From the NCBI RefSeq assembly GCF_020085105.1, contig NC_058046.1, forward strand, positions 19,328,175 to 19,392,174: 64,000 nucleotides of DNA. Direction: 5' to 3'. How positions within the stretch are numbered: the first letter of the stretch is position 1; the number at the start of each line of letters is the position of its first letter. The stretch is from Siniperca chuatsi (Eukaryota; Chordata; Actinopteri; Centrarchiformes; Sinipercidae). The position numbers and the translations under genes were made by a program. Of this stretch, positions 24,111 to 37,000 are shown one piece after another. Under the pieces are notes generated by a model. It did not search any database and was not told where the DNA came from. It worked only from the letters and a program-made list of their open reading frames with translations.

Positions 24111-25060
24111 TGTTTGACATTTACACTTCTTACAAGGAGAAACCACCATTATATCTTTACTAAAATATATTAATAGATCTGAGTGTATAAAGACATTTCG
24201 TACAGAGGAAAGGACAGAACATAAAAAGATGCATTTTAAAGACCCTGTAAGAAAAGTGCCCAGAGGCAAAGAGGATTTGAACACCTTCATAATGTACATT
24301 AACTAACCCTAAATCTTCATATTCAGCCTAAAAGAAGCATTTGATAATTAAGGACGCCTACATCCGATATTTGTGTGCAAGTATTAAGTCTATCTATATG
24401 CTTTAACATACAGTAATATCTAGGTTCTCCTCTAACAAAGGGACATTCAATGGATGTGTGTAGATATAAATTATACTTGATGTGAGTTGCACACTCCTAT
24501 ACAGACTGTATGTCTTTACAGATATTCAATGCATTAGTGCAGTACATTTCAAGGCCTCTAAGACAATCGTGTACTGATGAGAAAGAAATCTGTTTTGCAC
24601 ATATGAGGAACAATGTCCATCATGAAGGCAAAGCCAGAGGTATGTACAACGTCCATGCATGCAGCAACATGGACACACATGATGCGATTCCCCAGTTTCC
24701 TTTACCGCCCACCACAACATAAATAGCATACTGTGTACATTAAGAAAAATGTGATGTGCTCTGTAATGAACATTCAAAAAGGTTGTCAAAACTAACTATT
24801 GACATACAAATACAAGATATGCTGTCAATTTGTGATTATCATCAAGTTTGTATTCTAAAAGCAGCAATAATGCTTGATCATCTAAAATTTTAGTGATGCA
24901 GAAAAAACAACAATTCATACAGCCTAAAAGTATACTATTAGCCTTTTTTGTTTTTGATGCCAAATACTAAAATAAAAATGGTTCTGCCTGACTGGCATGC
25001 ATATGAATCTTTTTTTTTTTTAAAGGGTTAAGACAGCATATCCCTTACAGGCATCAAGGG

Positions 25061-28000
25061 TCAAAAATTAGGCTTCTGGTCCATTTTGGCAAAAAAAACA
25101 AAAAGAGGAAAGGAAAACAGTGATATGCAGGATGAGGCAGAGGATTGTCAGCATGCAACTTAAAGGAACCCTATGTTCACAAAAAGGCAATCTTTCTCTG
25201 GTCAATCCAACCATCCATAAGTGGAGCCTTTTCCTCTTCTGCTCAGGCATTACTTAAACTGCAACATACATACGGAAAGAGACAGATAAAGACAAGATAT
25301 ACCAACAAGTTGAATCTTATTTTCTCATTTACAACATATAGCCGTTTCTTCACAGCCCTTACCGTGGTTTTGGTTGGTATGTTGGGTTTCTGGGCCAACG
25401 CAGGTTTCTTCATCAGTGCAGGTTTGGTGGGTTTTGGTGACATGGTGGCAGGTTGGGCCAGCGACGAGGTCTCGCCGTTCCCCTCAGAAACCTGCTCTAG
25501 AGGAACTCCGGCCAACTCGTAGTGCTTCTTCCTCAGCTCGCCCAAACGCAGACGCTCGTTCTCCAAGTAACTTTCTAATTCCAGCACCTTCACCTGAGGG
25601 GCGGGAAACAAACAGTTGGTTATCTATGGTTGAAACGGTTTGTGCTATATTTAGTTCAACTTAACTTCCACCATGTCATCAGTTGCACGTAAAGCTCAAT
25701 GTGAAATGGTAAAATATGCAAAAATGTATCTTTTTGAACTCAATATTAATAGATCAAATTAATGACATGACCTGTGTTTTAGATTTACTTACAGAGCCTT
25801 ACATTTGAAAGTTTAACTCTAATAATTAACAAATATGAGGAGTGAATGTTTTCAGTATCTAACATATAAAGTATCAAAAGTAAGGAACATATACACTTGC
25901 AGCCTTTTGCCCTCACAGTCTCATGACCATGACTTACCTGTGACTCCATTTCTTCTTTTCTCAGCTTGATGAGGGACATCCCAGAGAAGTCCATTGTATC
26001 TGCACACGAAAAGTATTTGGATAAAACAGAGGTATTAGACAGGGACGATCATCAGAGTTTACGATAATCTAGTACACAGATCAAATTGTACTCACCTTTT
26101 TCCTCCAGGTGCTCCTGGCCCGTCCTTGTTGAAGCCACCACATTAGCTGCCATTTCATTCACACGGCGAGAAGCCTGCTGGAGAACTGGCAGCTTCTTAC
26201 TGTTGCGGTCTGCCTTAACCTGAGTGCAGAGGAGAGCGTGAGGAGACCAGATGACACAGTTTAGACACTAAACCAAAAGACTCATTCACAAAATCTAATT
26301 ACACAGTCAGTGTGCTACTAAGTGTGTTGCAAGAGGTTAAAAAAAAAAGGAGTTACATTAACAAAACAAATTGGTTGATAATTTAATGAAATATGGTTAA
26401 TTTGCTCTCTCGTGTGATGACACATCGAACGCTTAGAAAAGTGGAGAACATTGTTGTGTGTGATATTCACATTTTGACAATTAGCACAATACAATGTAGT
26501 TTATTTCTAGAGTAATGACAAAGTATCTCAAAAGGTTTCTATCGCATTTTTCTTGGAAATTACCTTCGAGGCAGCAACCAGCTGTGCTGTGCTAGCAGCG
26601 ATCTCGTGGGAGCAGACAATCAACTCTTCGTATTTGCCTGTGTGCAGCACCACCTTATCAGCAGACTCCCTGAGAGGAAGCAGGTAAAGACAGAACACCT
26701 TTTCAATCCACTTAACTGGAAAGGTTACTGTTCATTTCAGGTGCTACACATAACATTTTAACATCAATAAATCGCAGTGGTGGAAGAAGTATGTCACAAT
26801 TACCCAGAGCCCAAAGTGACACCTTCACAATGCTTGTTTTGTCCAACCAAAGGCCAAATCTCAAAATTATTTAAAAATACATTAAAATGATTAAAAGTAA
26901 AAGCAGCAAATCTTCAGATTTGTGAAGCTGGAACCATGAAATATTTTTACATGAAAAATGACTTAACACAACAATCAAAATAGTTACCAATTAACAAATC
27001 GTTGCAGCTGTACTTATGTAAACTGTTGGGTAGTTTGATTTACAACCACACATCATATTTTATAAGCTCTTCGTGTGTTTTTTGTGTAAAAATATTAATT
27101 TGTAAAGCAACTAGTAACTAAAGCTGTGGGATAAATGTAGTGAAGTAAAAAAAAGTACAATATTTAGTACAAGTAGAAAGTAGCATGAAAAGAAAAGACT
27201 CAAGTAAAGTACAAGTACCTCAAATTTACAGTACTTGAGTAAATGTACTTAGTTACCTTTCACCACTGGTAAAATCGTCCCTAGGTCTGATTTGAGTCAT
27301 CAGTATAATTACAGTAAACCATTAAGGCCATAAGCAAGAATAATGGCTTCTAGCATATACACACCCTTTTACATTTTGTTCAAGGGTCAGAATTAGCTGA
27401 AAATGTGCCCAATTTCTGGGTCCCCTGTATTTTAGGGGGCCCAGAAACAAGCCGTTGTCAGGCTAAACTAAATTTCTAGCAACGTCCCTGGACAAACTAG
27501 CTCTGGGAGTTGGAATAGTCTTTTTGTTGTAATGGCACATGTTTGCAATGACCATTTGTTTACGTTAAGAATCACAAAAAAGCATTTAATGATATAAGGA
27601 TATAAGCTGTAATGTCCTGTGTAATTCTTGTCCTGTATAACTTACACCATCTCTGTGGCTCCCCATCCCACAGCCTTGGCAGCAGAGATGAGTCCCTCAG
27701 TCCAGCGAGAGTTTCTGGCGTAGAACTCCTTAATGGTGGCTGCGCCCTTAAAAAGTAAAACATTAGTCCTGTTAGTTTTCTGAATGGAGCAGCTCTCAGT
27801 TTGATCTCAGAAACAAAAGCTGTTGAACTCAAACAAAACCGAGCTGCCAGTTTTGGATTTAAAATTAGAACAGTGTGACTCACCCTCCCACCCTCGACAA
27901 TCTCCTTCTGCAAGTCTGTGGATGCTATGATGAGCATGCGGATGGCCTGCGGAAGAGTGGATGATAACCAAGAAATAAAAAACACACACGTTCATTAGGA

Positions 28001-31000
28001 GATTAATTAAAAATAGGATATATGTAGGGTAGACTACGACAAAACTGTATATTAGTGGAAACACATCAATCTACAGTACCTTCATCAGGTCTGTGCAGCT
28101 GTTGAGGATTCTGTAAAAGAGAGTGAAATAGTACAGAGTTAAAACAAAAATGTACAGTGAGTTATAGGTTGTGGCCTTTTTCTTCAGTTAATACCATTCA
28201 CTGAAGAATGACAGGAAAGAAAAGAATAACAAAGGATGAGGATGCATTTTGGTATTGTGCTCTACTTTGTAAAAATTACAAGTATTGGTCTGACGAGAGA
28301 TTTCAAAATCTAAAAGACACCCCCAGTCTGATTTTAATTAAACCTTGACAGATGATGCATCTTGTTACAAGTTCGTGTGTAACTAATTTAGATACATAAA
28401 GTCCCAAAAATTAACAAACCTTTCATTGACCTCCAGTTTAACTCCTGTTGTGTCCTTTCGTGCCTGATTCATCATTTCCTAAATACAGAACCATACATGA
28501 CATTTATCAGTTACAAGAGATACACTGTACAATATTACAGGTAAATTCATTATAGATAATATTAGTGCATCTTAAAGTAAGATTTACGCCACTTACATCA
28601 ATCCTGCGGACTGCCTCCTCAATAGCCGCTGATGTTGCAGCCATTTCCTTATCGACCAGATCTCCTAGCTCGTCCTGACGAACGTCCATGCCTTTTGGCC
28701 GCAGCTCCTGGATATAACAAGAGGGGAAATTATTAGAATTGATAAAGAAAAATACAAGTGAACAATTTTGGAAAGGACTTAAAACATCACTGGTGAAAAT
28801 GGAACCCAAATGTTAATGTTAAGTCTTGATGAAGAAATAAGATTTAATCTCCAAACAAAATCATAAATATCAATATAATTACACGAATTGTGTTGCCAAA
28901 TCATACAAAACATTGCATAATAAATGATGCATTTACACTGTTCATAATTCAGGAGGTGTTGGATGTGGTTCCTACGGATTTCTTCTTTTTGTAGAGGGAA
29001 GTAGGAAATAGTTCATGTGTCAGTAATCCAACACCCACTGACATTGAGTCAAAGCCAGAGGCAAACTATATTTCAGCAATTTATTTTTGGCCTTCGTGGA
29101 AGCAAAAACTGAGGTGGTGAAACAGAGTTCATCTCCGCTTTAAATTAATGTGACTTATCACCTGTGGGTGTTGGATTGCTGACGGATATTTCCCTCACTG
29201 TCCAGAAACAAGTAGTGGTAGGTAATGCTTAAAAAAACAAAAAACAAACAAAAAAAACCCTAAAAACTAAATACACAGTATGATGCAGCAACAGCCTCTT
29301 TGTTTGCTACTGCACACTGTACAGACTCTGCAGTGATGCTTAATAAAAGAGGAAGAGCTGTGCGTATCTGGTAGATGTTTACCACAGCTTGGTAGCAGAG
29401 CAGGGTGACAGATGTTGCCCATGATGCAGTAGATGAAGACAAGGTATTACTCGTAATCATATTTTTTCAAACATTAATTGTCTGCAGTAGCAGTATCTGC
29501 AAGCGGCAAACTGTCAGGAAAGTGTATTCATTCAATTAACATACTTCCATACATCCATACATACATACATACTTTCATGTTATTCACATCTCATATAATG
29601 AACACAGGGCTCCCTAGGCCCTGGTTTCAGAGTACATTTAATATGAAAAATTAATACAGATATTTTGTGCTAGTGTCTCTCACCTGGCCCAAGTGCAGGA
29701 TCTTTTGAACGACTATGCGAATGGAGGCCGGGTCTGCCCTCTGGAGGGTGGTCTTGGACTTCAGGTCCTTAAAGAACTGCAGACTCTGAGTGGCGCAGCC
29801 TCTGCAGTTCTCCGTCAGTCCTGCGGAGTGTAAAAGGGCAGTAATCAATGATCGGCCATAATGTTGCATTCTTTTTACACTGACACTTAAAACTCACTCT
29901 TCAAATGCAGCTTGAAGCGAGTTTGAAATCAAAACTATTAATCAATCAAATATCAATATCTATAACTGAGATGTGGCTTTACATGTGGATATATGGCCTG
30001 GGAGATAAATACTAAAATAACTACATGTATAACTGGCGTAATGCCAAGAAAGTAATCTGAGATATTCCTTACGGTCTGCATGGTCAGTGGGTGCCATGTG
30101 TGCAGTGGCACTGCCGTTGATGATTGTATCCGCAGCCAAGTGGGAGAACTGGGTCACAGCCCTCAGCAGCCCTCCAGCATCTGGTTACAAGAGCATACAG
30201 TAAGACAGCAGTATGCCATATTAACAAAAATAACTAAACAGCCGCAAACTGTCATGAGGTCAGCAGGATTATGTTGAATCAGAAGCAGAGCAAACTTACC
30301 CCCCATGTTTCTCAGATAATCTGCATGGCCCTTTTTCACTTTGTCTATGGAGCCCAGTGTGGCCTCCGCCCGACTTATGAGGTAATCTGTGTTTGGAGGA
30401 CAAACAGAAGATTGAAAAAAAGCTTTGTTAAAGTCTCCAGAATGGACAATATACTGTATATGGTCAACTAGCTAGGGTCATGGTCTTTGTAACACTTCAT
30501 TTGGCTTCTTTACTTATTTAATTCTCACACTCACATTTCTGCTGTTAATCTGTTCAGTTTATGTCTTTTGTGAAATAATAGAATCGGGGTCTGACCTGGA
30601 GAGCTGGTGCATCGTACATGGAGGGGATCATCCAGTTTAGCAACAGCATCTTGGATGATGTTCTCAGCCTCTGTGATGGTGCCCTGCAGCAGAGCAAACT
30701 GCTCCTCCAGAAGCTTCTGCTTCAGCTGCTCCTCCTGACTTGTCTACATGCATGCACACACAAATACACATTCAACCTGAACCTGCATACATGTATGGTT
30801 TAATATGTGTTGATGGCAAGATAATTGTATTGATATACATAAACTAGATTGTTGTCTCATGCAATCTGTCCATGGTCTGTAAATTGCCATCTTCGTACGA
30901 AATAAGCAGAAACTGCACCAAGCCTGTTCCTTTTAATCCTTAGAATCAGATGGTAGAGCACGTGTCATCAACCAGCTCAGACGCCATTATTTGTCACAGC

Positions 31001-34000
31001 GTGTTTTCTAAAATGCCTTAAAAACTGATTGTGAATCATAGTTTGATTAGGTGTACAGTATAAGCCTAAACTGCACATCAGTGATTTGACTAAAATAGAC
31101 AAAGCTCTACATCCTAATTTAACTGATTGTGAATATTATATTGGGGTTACTATTAGAATATTGCAATTCATGTAATCATAGCCATTGTACAAATATGCAC
31201 AGTCACCCTTGGGATAAGCCCAGTAAAAGTAAATGTTTAAAAAAAAAAAAAAAAAAAAAAAAAGGTATTTTGCAGATTTGTGCATGACTGTAATGTGATA
31301 GCTTTAATCATGAGTCTGCATGCTTTTTCTTAAGAAGACAGACCTAAAATTACAACTAAATGTGTTGCTGTTCACACTGCTGAGCTCGGCTCGGCTGTCC
31401 TGACTGACCTTCTCCTGCAGTTTGCCCTGCAGCTCTCCAAGCTCCCTGCTGTTCCTCTCTCGCTCCTGCTGAAGTGACGACTGCTGCACCTGCGCAGCCT
31501 GCCGCAGAGACGACAGCTCCGCCTCCTTCTCGCTCACAGATCGCATCAGACGCTCCTTCTCTGCCTGCAGAGCTGTCATTGAGCTGTTCACTTGCTCCGA
31601 CGTCTGGTAAAGACAGAGCGATGAGGGAAGCCAGAAAAGGCAGATGGCCATGAGTGTCGGAAGGAAAGCCCATTCGGAAATGTGTGACATGCCTCAAGTC
31701 GCCAAACGCAGAACTGATGACAACTCTAAATACTGATATACTGATTAACTAATGATGGTGAATTAGCTAAACATCATCAAGGTCATGACATTACAGGTGC
31801 ACACTCACCTTCTCGCTGCTCTGCAGAGTCGCCTTGATGCGCATCACTTCTGCCATCTTCTCCTCCAGCTCTCTCTTCAGCTTCTCCATTTCAAACTTCT
31901 GCTCTTCCAGCTACAGTGACAACAAAACAGCATTATTTACATGCACTGCGACCTTGAGACCTCCATGTTTTTTTTTTTGGTTTTTTTTTTTTAAAGGAAA
32001 ATACCCCCAACCTTCATGTCAGCGTCCTGTTTTATTCGATCAACCTCAAATGAGAGCTGCTGTTTGGTCCTCTCCACCTCTTCTTGCGTCTGCTGGGTTG
32101 CCGACAGCATCTTGACAGTGTCTGCACTCTGTCAGCACATTAATGCATTTAGTGTAACCGCACACAGCCAGGTGCTGACATCTAATTTAAAACAAACATC
32201 TCTGGACTGGTCTGCAGTCTGACTGTACCTTCCGAAGTAGTTCAGCATGGCTGGCCACCAGCTCTGTGTGCTTCTCCTTCAGCTTGTTGTACCGCTGCTC
32301 AGTGGCCTGCGCTCTTTCTGCACAGCGAAGAGAGACGACAGCATTATCATATGCACTTGACCACATTTTGTCCATGTATACGAGAGAGTGTTGACTGCAT
32401 GTCTTACTATCTGCTTCGATAAAGGTGGTTTGTAAGCTCTCGTGTTCTGCGTTTCGGCGACGAGTAGCCTCCAGCTCCATGCGCAGTTGTTCATTTTCCA
32501 CAAGAGCACGTTGCTTCTGTGCACGTTGTTCCTCTAGTTCTGCCTCCAAACTGTTGATCTGGGACTTCAGCTGCGTGATGTAGCGTTGAGCCTTCAGGAG
32601 GGGAAAAGAGAGATCTGCACTTCAGGAATAATCTACCGGTGCCAGTTTGTTCAATATTCAACATAACAATCTTGAAATTTTCATTTCGCAAGATGCATTC
32701 ATTTTTATAATCCCCACCAGCTCCTTTCTTGATACCGGTCTAATCTTATCTCCTCATCTTTGTATGTTTTTATAACAACAGAAAAACAGCAGAGAGACGA
32801 GGGATGACATGCAAAAAAAATACACAAAGCAAAAAAGGTTGCAAGTGGGAATCGTATCTGTGACGACAAAAATCTCAACTGGACACCCTTGTCTCTGTCA
32901 GAGGATACTTGCCACATTCCACATGTCAGGAGCAGCATTTGCATCCACCCAACACATGACTCAGATTCCTTTGCACATAGATAATGGCCTCTACAGTCAC
33001 ACCTCTTCTATGCACACACAAACTTCTGAACCCTAAGCAGCAGGTGATTCAGTCCTTACCTCTGCTTTGACTCTCTCCAGCTCTGCTCTCAACAACTCCA
33101 GGTCCCGCTTCAGGCTCTCAATCTGGAGATCCCTGCCAGACAGAAAACACACAGTCATAGTGTGCTGGCACAGGCAGTATGCTGAAACCAAATAGTCTTA
33201 TTGACAATCACAGGTTACAATGAAAAACACCCTGGCTCACCTGTCATCGAAGCCTCCATTCGGAGGTCCAAACGTCTGATCAAATATGTCCAGTTGCTGA
33301 GAAAGAGTAAAATAATAAATGAATAGAAGCGCACACAACGTCACGGTACTACTGTAGGTTGGGGATATTTTCCTTTAAAAAAACATGGAGGTCTCAAGGT
33401 CGCAGTGCATGTAAATAATGCTTTTTTGTATGAGTACTTGTGTGAGCGAGTGTGTACAGTCTACTGTGTACATGCATCTGTGACTTATGTGCCATACCTG
33501 TGGCTGTGCTTGTACACTGGATGTTGGGATGTCGCTGACCTCAATGAGCGGCTCGGGGTAATCATCATCGTCGTCTTGTTGCTCTGGTTCGTCCTCATCA
33601 GGGATGACCACCACTGGCTTCACGTGCTTGGCCAGTGAGGCTGCATGCAGAAAGTTAGGTGGGGACTGACAAGGAGACAGAAAAAAGGTATTCAGGTGTA
33701 ATCTAAAAATAAATTAAAAAAAAGATTATTTATGGTCCTCTATGAGAAAACCTTCATGTGAAATTTCTTTAGCTGTTTATGTTTGTAGCTAACAGTCGCA
33801 GTATTAGGTTCATGGTGAAGTCTTTAAGATGGAGGCTGTGTCTCTGCACTGAAATCATCCCACCTCTCCCCATCCCTCTGTGATCTTACATCAGGCAGTT
33901 TGGGGATCTGGATCAGTCTCTTGAAGTACATCATGTCTCTTGCTTTATTGAAGAAGGTCTTCAGGCTGTGGGACAAAGGACAACAAGTTACTATAATGCT

Positions 34001-37000
34001 CATACTCATGCACAAAATACAGCATGTTTAATATAGACTTATTAGTCTTATAGTCTCATTTTGCAATATTTGTTATATTTTTGAGACTTATTATAGTTGG
34101 CTTTCGTGTGTTTCATCACCGTTGGCAGATATGGCAAACTGTGTCACTGCACTAAAAGACACATGAAGCATTAACTAAAACAATTTGACTACATAATTTG
34201 TGAGAAATATTAGACGCATGAATTGAATAACACCAACTCCCCCAACCTCGGAGACTCATCTCTGAGCTCAGAAGTAAAGATATAAATGTGTCTGTGACAG
34301 TGACGCCAACTGACTCACCACAAAGGGTGGGGGATGGGAAGTAGTTATTTGCATTGGTTCAAAGTGCTGTGGTGACTAGGTGAGGCAGGATTATGTTGCA
34401 CACTTCCTTTGGTTAAAAAAAACAAAAAAAACAAAAAAGTATTCTCTTCCCTTTGATGCAGTCACTTTCATTCACTCATAGCCTGATGCTGTGGATGACC
34501 TACCTGTGGAACTGGTCATGGAAACGATCACGGTGTCCTTGTAAGGTGTCAGCAGGAAGACCTGAAATCCACAACATGGGACAAAGTTTTTATTATTAGG
34601 CAATGCTTTGAGACATAAATAATCTCAAGGCCATAGCTTGAATTATAATTTACTTGCTTTATTTTATTGATTTAGAACATTCAACAAATGTATCCCTGAA
34701 TTTATAGGCTCAGAAGGCATGCTAAATGGCATTCTTTGGAGTAAAAAGTGTTCTTACAGGCATGCAGCTTGAATAGCAGCTTGACGGTGAAGTGGTAGAG
34801 GTGGCTACAGTCCTGGATAACTTGGATGAGTGGAGACAGCCGACACTGGCCTGACGTGAGAGTGGAGATGGCGATGGATGTGTTGAGCTGTCGGATCACT
34901 GGGAGAGAAATCAGAGACAGGAGCTAGAAGTACATGTTAACTATCCCTGAAGTAAATTTTGACTGTCACTTGCCTATGTCTAGTCCTCATTGGATAATTG
35001 ATAAAGGCCTCTTGTGGTACAATCTTAGGCTGTACTTTTACCCATTCGTTAATCATCCTGATGAAGGCTTGGCGCTGATACGTAGGTTGAATGAAGTGCA
35101 AACTCTTCCATTGAGTCTGTTAAAGTTAGTTTTCACATCTTTCACACTTCTCTTGTTACTTTGGCACCTAGCTGACGCGTGAGGTAGCAACAATATATAC
35201 TTTCTGCAACATGCAAACACTCGTAAGGAGATTTTGTTCCAGTGACTCAAAAACATAGTGCTGAGGTCTGAGAACCCAAATGTGAGTACACCTACATAGT
35301 ACAAGTACACTTCTTTCACAGTACAGCTGCAAAATTTGTTTATGGTGTTGAGACATGATCCTGGGCCTCCACCCTGCAGGCTTGGGAGGAGCATACCAGT
35401 TAAACTGGAGGAAATCAACTTAATGTCCTCTAATTGAAGGCATTTCCTCATCAGTTAAAACAAATTTAGGCAAAACAGGAGAACATGAGTTCAAACTAGA
35501 CCAAGAGATAGAAATCACTTTTTTTGTTTTGTTTTGTTTTTTTTAAATGGACCACAGTCTAGGGCAGGACAAGAGTTGCTTTTAAAAAGGACTCTTGGCT
35601 TTTGTACATAAATAAATAATGTCAGCAGACTACAGCCCTCTACTCTAGCTCAAATTTCTCTTCCTTGGAAGAGTAGGATGGGGGGGTTGGGGGGTTGTTG
35701 TTTTTTTTCACCTGTCTCGGCCAGCCTCAGCTCTGCGTCCAAGTAATCAAACACCTCCACTGTGAGCTGGAACCTGCGGGAGAGAAGTTGATACCTCCAT
35801 TAGACAGAAAAGAGGCCCCACTCAGAAACAATGATGACCCTGTGAAATTAATCGAGCAGCAGGGCTTGTCTGTTTATTTTTTTAACTCGTTTGGGTGGCA
35901 AATGATTGGGATTTAAGGCTGAACAGATAAAACAAAGTCACTTTACGCAGAATTTGGAAACTCACACATTATTAATGTCTGTTCCTGCAGTGCGCTCCAG
36001 GACTTCATCTGTAGCCTCCAGGTTCGGTGGGATTTCTGAATGCTGCAGAGAAACATTTTTGTAGGTTTAGTGCCTATTTACACTCACAGTGTGAATTCCT
36101 AACATTTTGCTGAATTATCCATTATGTGCATCTTGGTAACATACCATGTGGTGTGACATATGACAAAGGATGCTCTTACCTTCACATGAAACTCCATTTT
36201 TGTGCAGAGCAGCTTGGTATACAGAGTCACCAGCTGTCCGTATTTGTCGTGGAGGTTGGACTGGAAACCACAGGAGCACACAAGCAAGAATTAAGCACAA
36301 ATAATAAGAATAGTTAAAAAAATAAATAATAATCTATGTCGCCAAGTTGAAGCTTTCTTTTCTTTTACTGGACGGAGATTATTTCAGGCTTTACAGGAAT
36401 TCCAGTGAACCACAAATTTATATTTCTACTGCATTCTTTTGAAATTATTTTTAAAAGATTTAATGAAAAAAGATGCAAAGACTCACCCATAGTTTCCCAA
36501 TTTCAACTAGAGAACTGTGATGTCTCATGCAGTCTTGTAGAACCTGTGAAGGTGACAGCTTGAATGAACAACTCTAGTAACACTTTCATTTTCCACAGCA
36601 TTTAAAAAAAATAAATTAAAAGCAACTTTGGCTTGTCTTTCAATCAATCAAATTTAAATAGATGTGAGCTTTATGCCTTTAGGACAAACCAGATTAAAAA
36701 TGAACTCTTTTAGATTGTATTACCAGACATAATAGAAGAAGGAAGAAAACAATTTTCAAAATAATATACAAGTGAAATATAATATTAAGTCAATAATCAA
36801 GTTTTTCTAGATTTCATCACAATAATAAATTGTTTACGCCTTAATGATTTTTTCCAGCTTCATGTTGAACTCATGATGCTGCAACCGTCTGGGGTCTTCG
36901 ATCATTCAACAACTCCACTCTTTTAACATCTCCCTGGTGTCATAGATAATAACAGGCAGTAAGAGAAGGGTACTTGGTGCCTTACATTGCGGTGTCCGTC

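Noticed and set aside
34934-35180. Phrase catcctgatgaaggcttggcgctgatacg, and a similar gaggaagcacatgcatctgaaaca at about 43,475
   Set aside because: Both recall a phrase found at the ends of some fish repeats, but neither has enough matching sequence around it to support a call.
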